From contig JAGMBM010000169.1 of NCBI GenBank assembly GCA_023129675.1, positions 1-8,532 on the forward strand: a stretch of DNA of 8,532 nt, given 5' to 3'. Positions 1-6,522 of this stretch are shown one piece after another. The translations under genes and the position numbers were made by a program. This DNA is from Hadesarchaea archaeon. Its GTDB lineage: Archaea > Hadarchaeota > Hadarchaeia > Hadarchaeales > Hadarchaeaceae. Each line of letters begins with the position of its first letter. Within the stretch, counting starts at the first letter, position 1. Below the pieces are notes generated by a model. It worked only from the letters and a program-made list of their open reading frames with translations, searched no databases and was not told where the DNA came from.

Positions 1-477
1 AAAGATTACAACCGCGCGAGCCTAGATGGTGAGGTTAAGGTCGATGGGAAATTCGAGCCGAGGGTGGCGCTCCTGAAGGTCACACCGGGAATGCGTTCGA
101 GCGTCATCGAGGGCATGCTCAGGGCAGGGGATAAGGGAATCGTGCTTGAGGGAACAGGGCTAGGGCACGTGCCGGAGTCGCTGTTTGACGGGATCAAGCG
201 TGCAGTCGAGCGGGGCGTGCCGGTGGTGATGACTTCGCAGTGCCTCTGGGGGCGGGTCGACATGAAGGTCTACTCGACGGGTCGCGACTTGCTACAGCTG
301 GGCGTGATCCCGGGAAATGACATGTTGCCCGAAGTGGCTTATGTAAAGTTGATGTGGGTAATCCCGCGCGCCAAAGGGCTTAAAGAGGTCTCCGATCTCA
401 TGCGCACGAATCTAGCTGGTGAAATTACACCACGGACCCGACCAGACGTTTTTCTTAAGCCAGTGTTCTCTTGGTAA
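1..477 (+). CDS. gatD: Glu-tRNA(Gln) amidotransferase subunit D, C-terminal part (5' truncated by window edge)
   Basis: GatD is the asparaginase-like subunit of the archaeal GatDE complex. It releases ammonia from glutamine or asparagine for amidation of Glu-tRNA(Gln) in the cytoplasm. The reading frame is open from base 1 (KDYNRASLDGEV...) to a TAA stop, so about 158 residues of the C-terminal part are visible. Family-typical stretches are VALLKVTPGM, LEGTGLGHVPES, TSQCLWGRVDMKVY, GVIPGNDMLPEVAYVKLMW and the tail DVFLKPVF. The nucleophile threonines and the N-terminal AnsA-like catalytic half lie upstream of the window. An internal GTG at 64 is not the start, because conserved sequence continues before it. 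gatE follows after 87 bases on the same strand, as expected for a two-gene unit. The assignment rests on family recognition and on this neighbour. Confidence 0.93.
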   Translation, partial: KDYNRASLDGEVKVDGKFEPRVALLKVTPGMRSSVIEGMLRAGDKGIVLEGTGLGHVPESLFDGIKRAVERGVPVVMTSQCLWGRVDMKVYSTGRDLLQLGVIPGNDMLPEVAYVKLMWVIPRAKGLKEVSDLMRTNLAGEITPRTRPDVFLKPVFSW

Positions 478-564
478 TTTCCTGGCCTAGGCCCACTTGG
501 CGATGCGCGAGAGCCAACTTATTACTTGAAATATCTCACCATTAGAAATGAACTGGGCGGTGTT

Positions 565-2454
565 ATGAGGCTCGACTATGAGAAACTTGGCCTTCGCGTC
601 GGGTTTGAGATCCACCAAGAGCTCGATACCCACAAGCTGTTTTGCAACTGCCCTTCAAGGTTGCGGGACGAAGAGCCGCGACTCGAGGTGAAGCGAAGGT
701 TACGTCCGACCCAGAGCGAGCTGGGGGAAGTGGACCGCGCCGCGCTGGCGGAAGCGCTGAAGGGCAAGGGGTTCAGGTACCAGCTTTATCCCGATAGCGT
801 TTGCTTGGTCGAGCTGGATGAGGAACCCCCGCATCCCGTCAACGAGGAGGCGCTCGACATCGCCCTTGAGGCCGCACTCTTACTCGGCGCTAGGCCCCTC
901 GATGAGGTGCACACGATGCGGAAGATAGTGATAGACGGGAGTAACACGTGCGGCTTCCAACGGACCCTCCTAATAGCTACGGGTGGCCGCGTCAAGGTTG
1001 ATGGGAAAAGCTTTCAGATCCCGATCATTTGCTTGGAGGAGGATGCGGCGCGGAAGATGGGTGAGGGCATCGAGCTCGTCGATTATCGTTTGGACCGGCT
1101 AGGCATTCCGCTCGTCGAGATCGCCACGGGACCAGATTTCTCCGACCCTTACACGCCGGCTAAAGCTGCGCTATACATCGGACAACTCCTCCGTGCTACC
1201 GGCAAGGTCAAGCGTGGGATAGGCACCATCCGTCAGGACATAAACATCTCGATAGCTGGGGGCGCGCGCCAGGAGATCAAGGGTCTGCAGGAACTCGCTC
1301 TCATCTCGACGTTAATCGAACGCGAGGTTCAGAGACAACTGGCTCTCCTAGGTATTCGCGATGAAATAAAGTGGCGCGGGGGCGGGGGGGTCGCGAAAAA
1401 AATCATCGACGTGACGAGGGTGTTCTCCAAGACGAGCTCGAGGGTCATCCACAGTGCGCTCCGAGCTGGCGGCACTGTGCTCGCCATTAAACTGCCCAAA
1501 TTCGCCGGGCTCTTGGGCAAAGAGTTGCAGCCCGCCAGGAGGTTCGGCACGGAGCTCGCTGATTGTGCCAAACTCTATAGTGGGGTTGGCGGCCTATTCC
1601 ACACAGACGAGCTACCGGCCTATGGGATCTCGCAGGAGGAGGTCGATGGATTGAGGAGGGCGACGGGTGCTGTGGAAGGCGATGCAATCGTGTTCGTAGC
1701 GGACGCCAAGGAGAAGGCGGAGGCCGCGCTCAGCGCGGTCGTTGACAGAGCAAACCAAGCGCTTGAGGGGGTTCCCGAGGAGACGCGCCGGGCCCTGCCT
1801 GATGGGAATACCGAGTTCATGCGCCCATTGCCAGGTGCCGGACGGATGTACCCCGAAACGGACATCCCCCCCATCGCAATCACTCCCCTAAGGCTGAGGC
1901 AAATTAAGGTACGGTTGCCAGAGCTACCTGAGAAAAGGCGCGCTCGCTTGATGGAGGAATACGGGCTTGGAAAGGAGCTGGCCGAGCGGATGAGCTTGTC
2001 GGAAAACCTGGAGCTTTTCGAGGAGCTAGTCAGAAAGTCCAAAGCCAACCCCACCCTGATTGCGACGACCCTTGAAGAGACATTGGTTAGCTTGAGGCGC
2101 GAGGGCGTGCGGGTGGAGGTCATCCAAAAAGCAGCGCTTGAGGAGCTCTTCGCGAGTGTGACGAAGGGAAAACTTGTGAAAGAAGCAGTACCAGAGGTCC
2201 TGAGGGAGACCGCGCGGGGCGTGAGCGTTCGAATGGCGATTGAGAAGCTAGGGCTTGCTGTGTTGAGGCTGGCCAAGCTCAGAAAACTCGTGAGGGAAGT
2301 CGTTGCGAGCAATCGCGAACTCATCGAGCGGCGGGGGCGAGCGGCAATTGCCCCACTCATGGGAATCCTTATGGAGCGGGTACGAGGGCGGGCCGATGGC
2401 AAGTTGGTGCACGAACTGATAGAACAAGAACTGAAGAAGTTCAAGTCAAGCTGA
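565..2454 (+). CDS. gatE: Glu-tRNA(Gln) amidotransferase subunit E
   Basis: GatE binds misacylated Glu-tRNA(Gln), activates the glutamyl group with ATP and adds ammonia from GatD, giving Gln-tRNA(Gln) in archaea lacking a direct glutaminyl-tRNA synthetase route. The protein has 629 residues, normal for GatE. The GatB-like cradle covers about 1-275: VGFEIHQELDTHKLFC (12-27), MRKIVIDGSNT (118-128), LEEDAARK (157-164), YRLDRLGIPLVEIATGPD (174-191) and GTIRQDINISI (220-230). The AspRS-like GAD insertion that separates GatE from bacterial GatB lies at about 285-400. The cradle resumes with FMRPLPGAGRMYPETDIPP (418-436), and a helical YqeY-like tail runs from about 450 to the end. I chose ATG 565 over an in-frame TTG at 526 because MRLDYEKLGLRVG matches the usual GatE N-terminus and a GGGCGGTG Shine-Dalgarno-like stretch (555-562) precedes it. 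No terminator separates it from glmS. Confidence 0.95.
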   Translation: MRLDYEKLGLRVGFEIHQELDTHKLFCNCPSRLRDEEPRLEVKRRLRPTQSELGEVDRAALAEALKGKGFRYQLYPDSVCLVELDEEPPHPVNEEALDIALEAALLLGARPLDEVHTMRKIVIDGSNTCGFQRTLLIATGGRVKVDGKSFQIPIICLEEDAARKMGEGIELVDYRLDRLGIPLVEIATGPDFSDPYTPAKAALYIGQLLRATGKVKRGIGTIRQDINISIAGGARQEIKGLQELALISTLIEREVQRQLALLGIRDEIKWRGGGGVAKKIIDVTRVFSKTSSRVIHSALRAGGTVLAIKLPKFAGLLGKELQPARRFGTELADCAKLYSGVGGLFHTDELPAYGISQEEVDGLRRATGAVEGDAIVFVADAKEKAEAALSAVVDRANQALEGVPEETRRALPDGNTEFMRPLPGAGRMYPETDIPPIAITPLRLRQIKVRLPELPEKRRARLMEEYGLGKELAERMSLSENLELFEELVRKSKANPTLIATTLEETLVSLRREGVRVEVIQKAALEELFASVTKGKLVKEAVPEVLRETARGVSVRMAIEKLGLAVLRLAKLRKLVREVVASNRELIERRGRAAIAPLMGILMERVRGRADGKLVHELIEQELKKFKSS

Positions 2455-2492
2455 CCCGCGCTGAATTTAATAGTGCGTAAGCCCTAAATTGC

Positions 2493-2498
2493 GGAGGT
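2493..2498 (+). promoter_or_regulatory. Shine-Dalgarno site of glmS
   Basis: GGAGGT sits six bases before the ATG at 2505 and is complementary to the 16S rRNA 3' end. It fixes the glmS start, which must expose Cys2 as the N-terminal nucleophile. An AT-rich AATTTAATAG at 2464-2473 could be a TATA element. However, a start site about 25 bases after it would fall on the Shine-Dalgarno sequence, so read-through from gatE is at least as likely. Confidence 0.65.
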
Positions 2499-2504
2499 TA
2501 TCGG

Positions 2505-4307
2505 ATGTGCGGTATAGTGGGTTATGTTGGTGCTCGACGGGCTGCCCCCCTTCTGCTTGACGCGCTGAAACGGCTTGAGTACAGGGGATATGATTCGGCG
2601 GGCATAGCGACGGTGTTCAAGAAGCTTCATGTGAAAAAGGATAAGGGCAAGATCCACGAGATTGACCGAAAGCTGAAGTTTGCTGATTTACCTGGCAATG
2701 TGGGGATAGCTCATACACGTTGGGCCACACATGGAAAACCATCTCGCGCCAACGCCCACCCCCACCTCGACAGCTCTGGTAAAGTCGCGGTCGTGCACAA
2801 TGGAATAATCGAAAACTACCTTGAGCTCCGCCAGTTCCTTCGAAAACACGGCCATCGCTTCCTCTCGGAAACGGACACCGAGGTAATCCCAAATTTAATC
2901 GCTTACTTTATGCGTCAGGGCAAAAATCTCGAGCGCAGCATCAGGGAAACTACAAAGCGCCTGAAGGGAAGCTATGCCCTGGCGATCGTCTGCGTTGAAG
3001 AGCCAGACAAGATTATCGTTGTGAGGAAGGAAAGCCCGCTTATCCTCGGCATCGGCAACGGAGAAACGCTTTTAGCCTCCGATATCCCAGCGGTACTCTC
3101 CCACACCAAGCGCATCCTCGTGCTCGAAAATGATGAGATGGCGGTACTAACTCCGGCCAAAATATCGATTAAGCGCATCGCATCGGGTGCGGTAGTCAAG
3201 AGAAAGCCAATGGTGGTGACTTGGACCGCCGAGATGGCCGAGAAGATGGGTTATCCCCATTTCACGCTCAAGGAGATATTCCAGCAGCCCGACGCGGTGC
3301 GCGATACCCTCCGCGCGGCCACGGAAGAACTGGAGGAATTGGTGAAACTTCTGTTGAAGGCAGAGCGCATTTACATCATCGCTTGCGGTACCTCCTATCA
3401 CGCTGCGCTGGTCGGCAAGTACGCGCTGGCGAAACTGGCTGACCTATCGGTCGAGGCGGTGATATCGTCCGAGTTTCAAGAGAGCTGCAGGGTCGACGGG
3501 AAGACAGTAATCTTGGCGATCACGCAGTCAGGGGAAACCGCGGACACGTTGAAGGCCGTCCGGGTCGCAAAGGCTGGCGGCGCGAAGGTGGCGTGTTTGA
3601 CAAATGTGGTCGGGAGTTCCATAACCAGAGAGAGCAACATCGTCTGTCACATATATGCAGGGCCAGAGGTCAGCGTGGTGGCGACCAAGACATTTGCGGC
3701 GCAGGTTGCCTACCTGTTGCTCCTCGCAATTCACCTTGCTAGGGAGAGGAGCTTGCCCAAATCAAAGGCGGACGAACTCATCATGAAGCTCAGAGGAATA
3801 TCGGACGCCCTGCGGGCCGTGCTTACTGGCGTGGAGCCGCAGGTCAAAAAGCTCGCGAGGCGGTACCGTGGTGTCCAGCACATCTACCTAATTGGTCGGG
3901 GTATCGGCTACCCTGTGGTGATGGAGGGGGCCTTGAAGCTCAAGGAGATAACCTACATCCACTCAGAGGCGATGCCTGCGGGAGAGCTAAAACACGGCAC
4001 GCTCGCGCTAATTGATCAGGGAACGCCGATCATCGCGGCGGTTCCACCTGGGGAGAGCCGGACCCGGATGGTCGGTAACATCGAGGAGGTAAAGGCCCGC
4101 GGGGCGACCGTGATAGCAGTTGCAGAGGAAGGCGACGATGTGAAGGGGCATGTCGATGAGTTCATCCCGATCCCGCCGACCGAGGAGCTCTTCAGCCCGC
4201 TGCTCTACATCATCCCGCTCCAGCTACTTGCTTACTACACAACGGTCGAGCGGGGCCAAGATCCGGATCGTCCCAGGTCATTGGCCAAAAGTGTGACCGT
4301 CGAGTAA
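2505..4307 (+). CDS. glmS: glutamine--fructose-6-phosphate aminotransferase (isomerizing)
   Basis: GlmS converts fructose-6-phosphate and glutamine to glucosamine-6-phosphate and glutamate, the entry to amino-sugar and UDP-GlcNAc synthesis. It has 600 residues, the usual length. The N-terminal class II glutamine amidotransferase domain starts MCGIVGYVG, with Cys2 as nucleophile after Met removal. It includes HTRWATHGKP (70-79), VHNGIIENY (97-105) and SETDTE (121-126). SIS domain 1 carries ACGTSY (293-298) and ITQSGET (339-345). SIS domain 2 carries YLIGRG (461-466) and HSEAMPAGELKHG (486-498). The C-terminus DPDRPRSLAKSVTVE is the canonical conserved tail, so the gene is intact despite the endonuclease gene overlapping its last 30 bases on the other strand. 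No ribozyme-like leader is possible, since only 50 bases separate it from gatE. Confidence 0.97.
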   Translation: MCGIVGYVGARRAAPLLLDALKRLEYRGYDSAGIATVFKKLHVKKDKGKIHEIDRKLKFADLPGNVGIAHTRWATHGKPSRANAHPHLDSSGKVAVVHNGIIENYLELRQFLRKHGHRFLSETDTEVIPNLIAYFMRQGKNLERSIRETTKRLKGSYALAIVCVEEPDKIIVVRKESPLILGIGNGETLLASDIPAVLSHTKRILVLENDEMAVLTPAKISIKRIASGAVVKRKPMVVTWTAEMAEKMGYPHFTLKEIFQQPDAVRDTLRAATEELEELVKLLLKAERIYIIACGTSYHAALVGKYALAKLADLSVEAVISSEFQESCRVDGKTVILAITQSGETADTLKAVRVAKAGGAKVACLTNVVGSSITRESNIVCHIYAGPEVSVVATKTFAAQVAYLLLLAIHLARERSLPKSKADELIMKLRGISDALRAVLTGVEPQVKKLARRYRGVQHIYLIGRGIGYPVVMEGALKLKEITYIHSEAMPAGELKHGTLALIDQGTPIIAAVPPGESRTRMVGNIEEVKARGATVIAVAEEGDDVKGHVDEFIPIPPTEELFSPLLYIIPLQLLAYYTTVERGQDPDRPRSLAKSVTVE

Positions 4308-5369
4308 TTTGTAACTGCTCATCATCCTCTCTAAAAGGGCACGTTTTCTCTCTGATGTAAATCCTACTAGTTCAAGATACCTTTGAAGGTTTCTTTTTCT
4401 AGAAACCACAAGAACATGGGTATTTTTACCATGATATAATTTTGGATACACATTTACTCTGGTGAAGATCTTTGCGATTTGCTGAAGTCCTTTTAAATTT
4501 ACTGACCTGATGAATATCCGTCTGTCCCAACCGTTATAATTTACAAAAGATAGGTGCCCCTCCGCTTCTGAGAAGGCCTGTAAAGCATAACCAAGTGAAT
4601 CTACGGGGGCCTCGGTCAGAAGGAAATTCATTGCGTCAGGTTTAATGTTCCAATCGTACGTTCCAAATGAGAAGTATTTGTGCAAATCGAGCCAAGCCTG
4701 CTTACATCCTATGTCCGCAATTAAACTCCTGAGATTTCTTTCATTAATCCTTGGGCGTAGGCCATAAGCTTTCTCAAAATTATCGCACCAAACTTCAGCA
4801 AATTCACGATCACCTCCGGTTGCGATGCCTAACTTATAATTGTGCTCTCTAGGGGCATGATTTCGCCCAGCATTGTCGCCCAGCATGGCGAAAGCAACAT
4901 ACAGCTTTTCCCTCGTTAAACCCGGTTTGACATTAGGAACCTTGCCATGAAAGCGCAAGATTAATTGTTCTGAGTCCTGTCTAATCGGTATGCCGTGTTT
5001 AAGCAATATCTTCCGTATCGTTAGCCACCACATATGGTATTTTCTTATAAGCGCGCCTTGGCTTGCGCCCGCCAGATACTCGTCGATTATTATTTTCTCC
5101 TTTTCTGTAGTAATGAGCCGCAGGTTGGCCCTAAGACGTTCGTTTAGTGATTGTAATTTGGGCGGATCTATGTGAGCGAGTAGCTTTCTAGCCTTTTCAA
5201 TAAAATGGTGAGCCTGAGCGTTTGGGCGTAGGCATAGCTTAGCTGCTTTTCTAGCTGAAAGCTCGCCTCTTATCACCTTGTTGGCGTATAGAAGAATCGT
5301 CTCTTGATTGGTTTCCAGTTTTCCGCAAGTTTGATTTGGAATTATTTCACCACCAGCCCCATCTTCCAA
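4278..5369 (-). CDS. free-standing LAGLIDADG homing endonuclease with N-terminal HTH region
   Basis: This is a predicted site-specific DNA endonuclease of 363 residues, a mobile selfish gene type. Two degenerate LAGLIDADG motifs are visible: LYVAFAMLGDNAG (156-168, candidate catalytic Asp165) and SLGYALQAFSEAEGHLSF (258-275, candidate catalytic Glu270). Two motifs in one chain suggest a monomeric enzyme. Family-like strands follow each motif (HNYKLGIATGGDREFAEVW; IFIRSVNLKGLQQIAKIF), and the end ERKRALLERM resembles the common C-terminal helix. The first 150 residues hold helix-turn-helix-like segments at about 25-65 and 93-130, likely extra DNA-binding modules. The gene is clearly AT-richer than its neighbours and is not inside an intein or a recognisable intron, suggesting horizontal arrival. 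The TTG start at 5369 is uncertain: there is no Shine-Dalgarno site, the ATG at 5362 is out of frame, and an in-frame GTG near 5277 is an alternative. The last nine codons and the stop are antisense to the glmS end. Confidence 0.8.
   Translation of the reverse strand: MEDGAGGEIIPNQTCGKLETNQETILLYANKVIRGELSARKAAKLCLRPNAQAHHFIEKARKLLAHIDPPKLQSLNERLRANLRLITTEKEKIIIDEYLAGASQGALIRKYHMWWLTIRKILLKHGIPIRQDSEQLILRFHGKVPNVKPGLTREKLYVAFAMLGDNAGRNHAPREHNYKLGIATGGDREFAEVWCDNFEKAYGLRPRINERNLRSLIADIGCKQAWLDLHKYFSFGTYDWNIKPDAMNFLLTEAPVDSLGYALQAFSEAEGHLSFVNYNGWDRRIFIRSVNLKGLQQIAKIFTRVNVYPKLYHGKNTHVLVVSRKRNLQRYLELVGFTSERKRALLERMMSSYKLLDGHTFGQ
4388..4407 (+). terminator. possible glmS terminator/hairpin inside the endonuclease gene
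   Basis: GGTTTCT (4388-4394) and AGAAACC (4401-4407) form a perfect 7-bp stem around a T-rich loop, 80 bases after the glmS stop. A run of five T falls across the stem and loop (4394-4398). Archaeal termination usually needs a U-tract rather than a stem, so this could end glmS transcripts. It lies within endonuclease coding sequence and may be coincidental. Confidence 0.25.
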
Positions 5370-5403
5370 GGGCTTTTTAAGCGGGTTTGGGGGAGGGGGG
5401 TCT

Positions 5404-5415
5404 CCGAAAGTATTG
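5404..5415 (+). repeat. 12-bp direct repeat, copy 1
   Basis: CCGAAAGTATTG here is repeated exactly at 5489-5500, 85 bases away in the same orientation. Both copies are followed within a few bases by a TTTAA- or TTAAA-containing segment ending in CC, so the similarity extends loosely beyond the exact match. It could be a tandem regulator or promoter element, or the remnant of a duplication. Confidence 0.6.
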
Positions 5416-5423
5416 TATTTAAG
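5414..5423 (-). promoter_or_regulatory. possible TATA element of the endonuclease gene
   Basis: Read on the minus strand, GCTTAAATAC resembles an archaeal TATA box. Initiation about 25 bases downstream would fall near 5392 and give a short leader of about 23 bases before TTG 5369. A second candidate, GCTTAAAAAG at about 5373-5382, would place the start site inside the predicted coding region and would favour a downstream start codon. Neither choice is decided by the sequence. Confidence 0.3.
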
Positions 5424-5475
5424 CCACCGTGGAATCGCTCAGGTTGACGTAAGGACAGCATTTAGGTCGATTATT

Positions 5476-5481
5476 AAAAAA
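5476..5481 (-). terminator. oligo-T terminator of the histone/TBP-like/M29-like unit
   Basis: Six A on the plus strand give a run of six T on the minus strand (GCCTTTTTTAATAA), about 83 bases after the M29-like stop codon. Archaeal RNA polymerase terminates at such U-tracts. It lies between that stop and the endonuclease start, the place where one transcript should end before another begins. No strong stem is obvious. Confidence 0.45.
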
Positions 5482-5488
5482 GGCAGGA

Positions 5489-5500
5489 CCGAAAGTATTG
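5489..5500 (+). repeat. 12-bp direct repeat, copy 2
   Basis: This is the second exact copy of CCGAAAGTATTG; copy 1 is at 5404-5415. It is followed by GGGGTTAAACC, a near-palindrome with arms GGTT and AACC. It lies in the 3' trailer of the M29-like gene, upstream of the oligo-A run as read leftward. Confidence 0.6.
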
Positions 5501-5563
5501 GGGGTTAAACCTATTGCTGGTGCTCCAAGACTATGTGAAAAGGTAACTTTGGGTGGCCGTTGA

Positions 5564-6511
5564 CTAAATCTTCAATCGTCCGTTCTGCATAACGACTTTT
5601 CCATCCAGCTTTATCGTCGGCTTCAGGATAATTCCGTCGACATGAATCCCTGCTCGAACCCTGCCGCCAAAAGTCGAGTTGTCCCCCAGCGCGATGTGAC
5701 AAGTTCGCATCACTTTTTCGTCCTCGAGCACGTTGCCGATGAGCCTCGCCTTCGGATTAGTGCCTATGCCGAATTCAGCCAAGTTGTAGGCCTTTTTTCC
5801 GACTTTGTCTAACATTTTGGCCAGCTTTCTAGAATGTTTGCCTAGTATTTCTATTACCTCCCCTTTCTTCACCCCAAGTTCGATCCTCCCGTGTAGGGCA
5901 TCCACCATCGAGCCGTCAACGATTACGCGTCCGTGGCCCGTGCCTTCGAGGGGGGCGATGAAGGCCTCACCGGCTGGCAAATTGCCGAAATCTCCAGGCT
6001 TGTGAAAGATGCCCGTGTCCGAGTGCGCCCTTCGCCCCCTGATGCTAAAGGTTAAACGAGTTCCAGCGCGGGTCCGAACCTCAACTTCGGATGCGTTATC
6101 CAAAACTTTTGCAACTTTCAGCGTCAACCTGCGAACCTGTCTGTAATCGGCGAGCATCGCCCCCCGACGCATCATGTCCTCAGTTATCATGGGCATCGTC
6201 GCAACTCTCGCGCCGGCTTTACACGCTTGGAGGCGAGCTTGGGTGTGAGTGAGTGAATAGGTGGTGGGTGCAAATACGACGTCGGCGGTGCGCATGGCGT
6301 CTGCCACGAGCTCTGGCGGTTCTTCGCCGTGTTTGGTGCCGGTTGGCATGCAAATGAGCATTGTTTTGGCCCCGACGATGCGAGCGGCTTCGAGAAGGGC
6401 TTCGGCAATCTTTCGCCTCGGGGGATCTGTAACAATCAAGACGCGCTCTCCCGATTTGACGCTCATACAAGTTTCTACCGCTATCTGTGCGCCTATTAAC
6501 AACCCATGCAT
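5564..6511 (-). CDS. M29 aminopeptidase / NicX-like family metalloenzyme
   Basis: This 315-residue protein belongs to the family containing M29 (AmpS-type) aminopeptidases and NicX-type 2,5-dihydroxypyridine dioxygenases, both cytoplasmic metal enzymes. The N-terminal part (1-130) has a Rossmann-like look: GERVLIVTD (21-29), ADVVFAPTTYSLTHTQAR (76-93), then RVATMPMITEDMM. The C-terminal metal-binding part has GEAFIAPLEGTGHGRVIVDG (181-200), LAEFGIGTNPKARL (244-257), CHIALGDN (271-278) and IHVDGIILKPT (289-299). Candidate ligands are Glu182, Glu246, His272, Asp277, His290 and Asp292. It lacks the N-terminal extension of bacterial AmpS, so the substrate cannot be stated and peptidase activity is unproven. 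ATG 6511 is the only start in frame after the TAA at 6527-6529. It lies 11 bases after the stop of the TBP-like gene, without a clear Shine-Dalgarno site, suggesting co-transcription. Confidence 0.8.
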   Translation of the reverse strand: MHGLLIGAQIAVETCMSVKSGERVLIVTDPPRRKIAEALLEAARIVGAKTMLICMPTGTKHGEEPPELVADAMRTADVVFAPTTYSLTHTQARLQACKAGARVATMPMITEDMMRRGAMLADYRQVRRLTLKVAKVLDNASEVEVRTRAGTRLTFSIRGRRAHSDTGIFHKPGDFGNLPAGEAFIAPLEGTGHGRVIVDGSMVDALHGRIELGVKKGEVIEILGKHSRKLAKMLDKVGKKAYNLAEFGIGTNPKARLIGNVLEDEKVMRTCHIALGDNSTFGGRVRAGIHVDGIILKPTIKLDGKVVMQNGRLKI

Positions 6512-6522
6512 GCTAGAACCAG

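Larger units (their letters stand above)
5370..5563. other. non-coding region between the endonuclease gene and the M29-like gene
   Basis: No convincing gene is seen in these 194 bases on either strand. The stretch contains a G-rich tract (5383-5400), two copies of a 12-base repeat, a TATA-like sequence usable on either strand (about 5415-5423) and a minus-strand oligo-T run. On the minus strand it serves as the 3' trailer of the M29-like gene and the upstream region of the endonuclease gene. A small RNA transcribed from here is possible but unsupported. Confidence 0.6.

Noticed and set aside
526..564. gatE start at TTG 526
   Set aside because: The 13 added residues are not family-like, while ATG 565 gives the standard GatE N-terminus with a Shine-Dalgarno-like sequence before it.
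1620..2444. Long minus-strand open frame of 274 codons opposite gatE
   Set aside because: It is a shadow of a strongly conserved gene in GC-rich DNA. Its composition is Ser/Arg-rich with no recognisable domain.
2505..4307. Intein or intron in glmS as the home of the endonuclease
   Set aside because: The glmS frame is continuous with all expected motifs in place and normal length; the endonuclease is outside it.
4308..4400. Tn7-type insertion downstream of glmS
   Set aside because: The location is suggestive, but no Tn7 transposition genes, end repeats or target duplication are visible; only an endonuclease gene is present.
5360..5362. ATG near the beginning of the endonuclease gene as its start
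   Set aside because: It is out of frame with the LAGLIDADG reading frame.
5486..5520. tRNA T-arm-like sequence around GGGGTTAAACC
   Set aside because: It lacks the TTCGA core, and no acceptor, D-arm or anticodon partner can be found around it.
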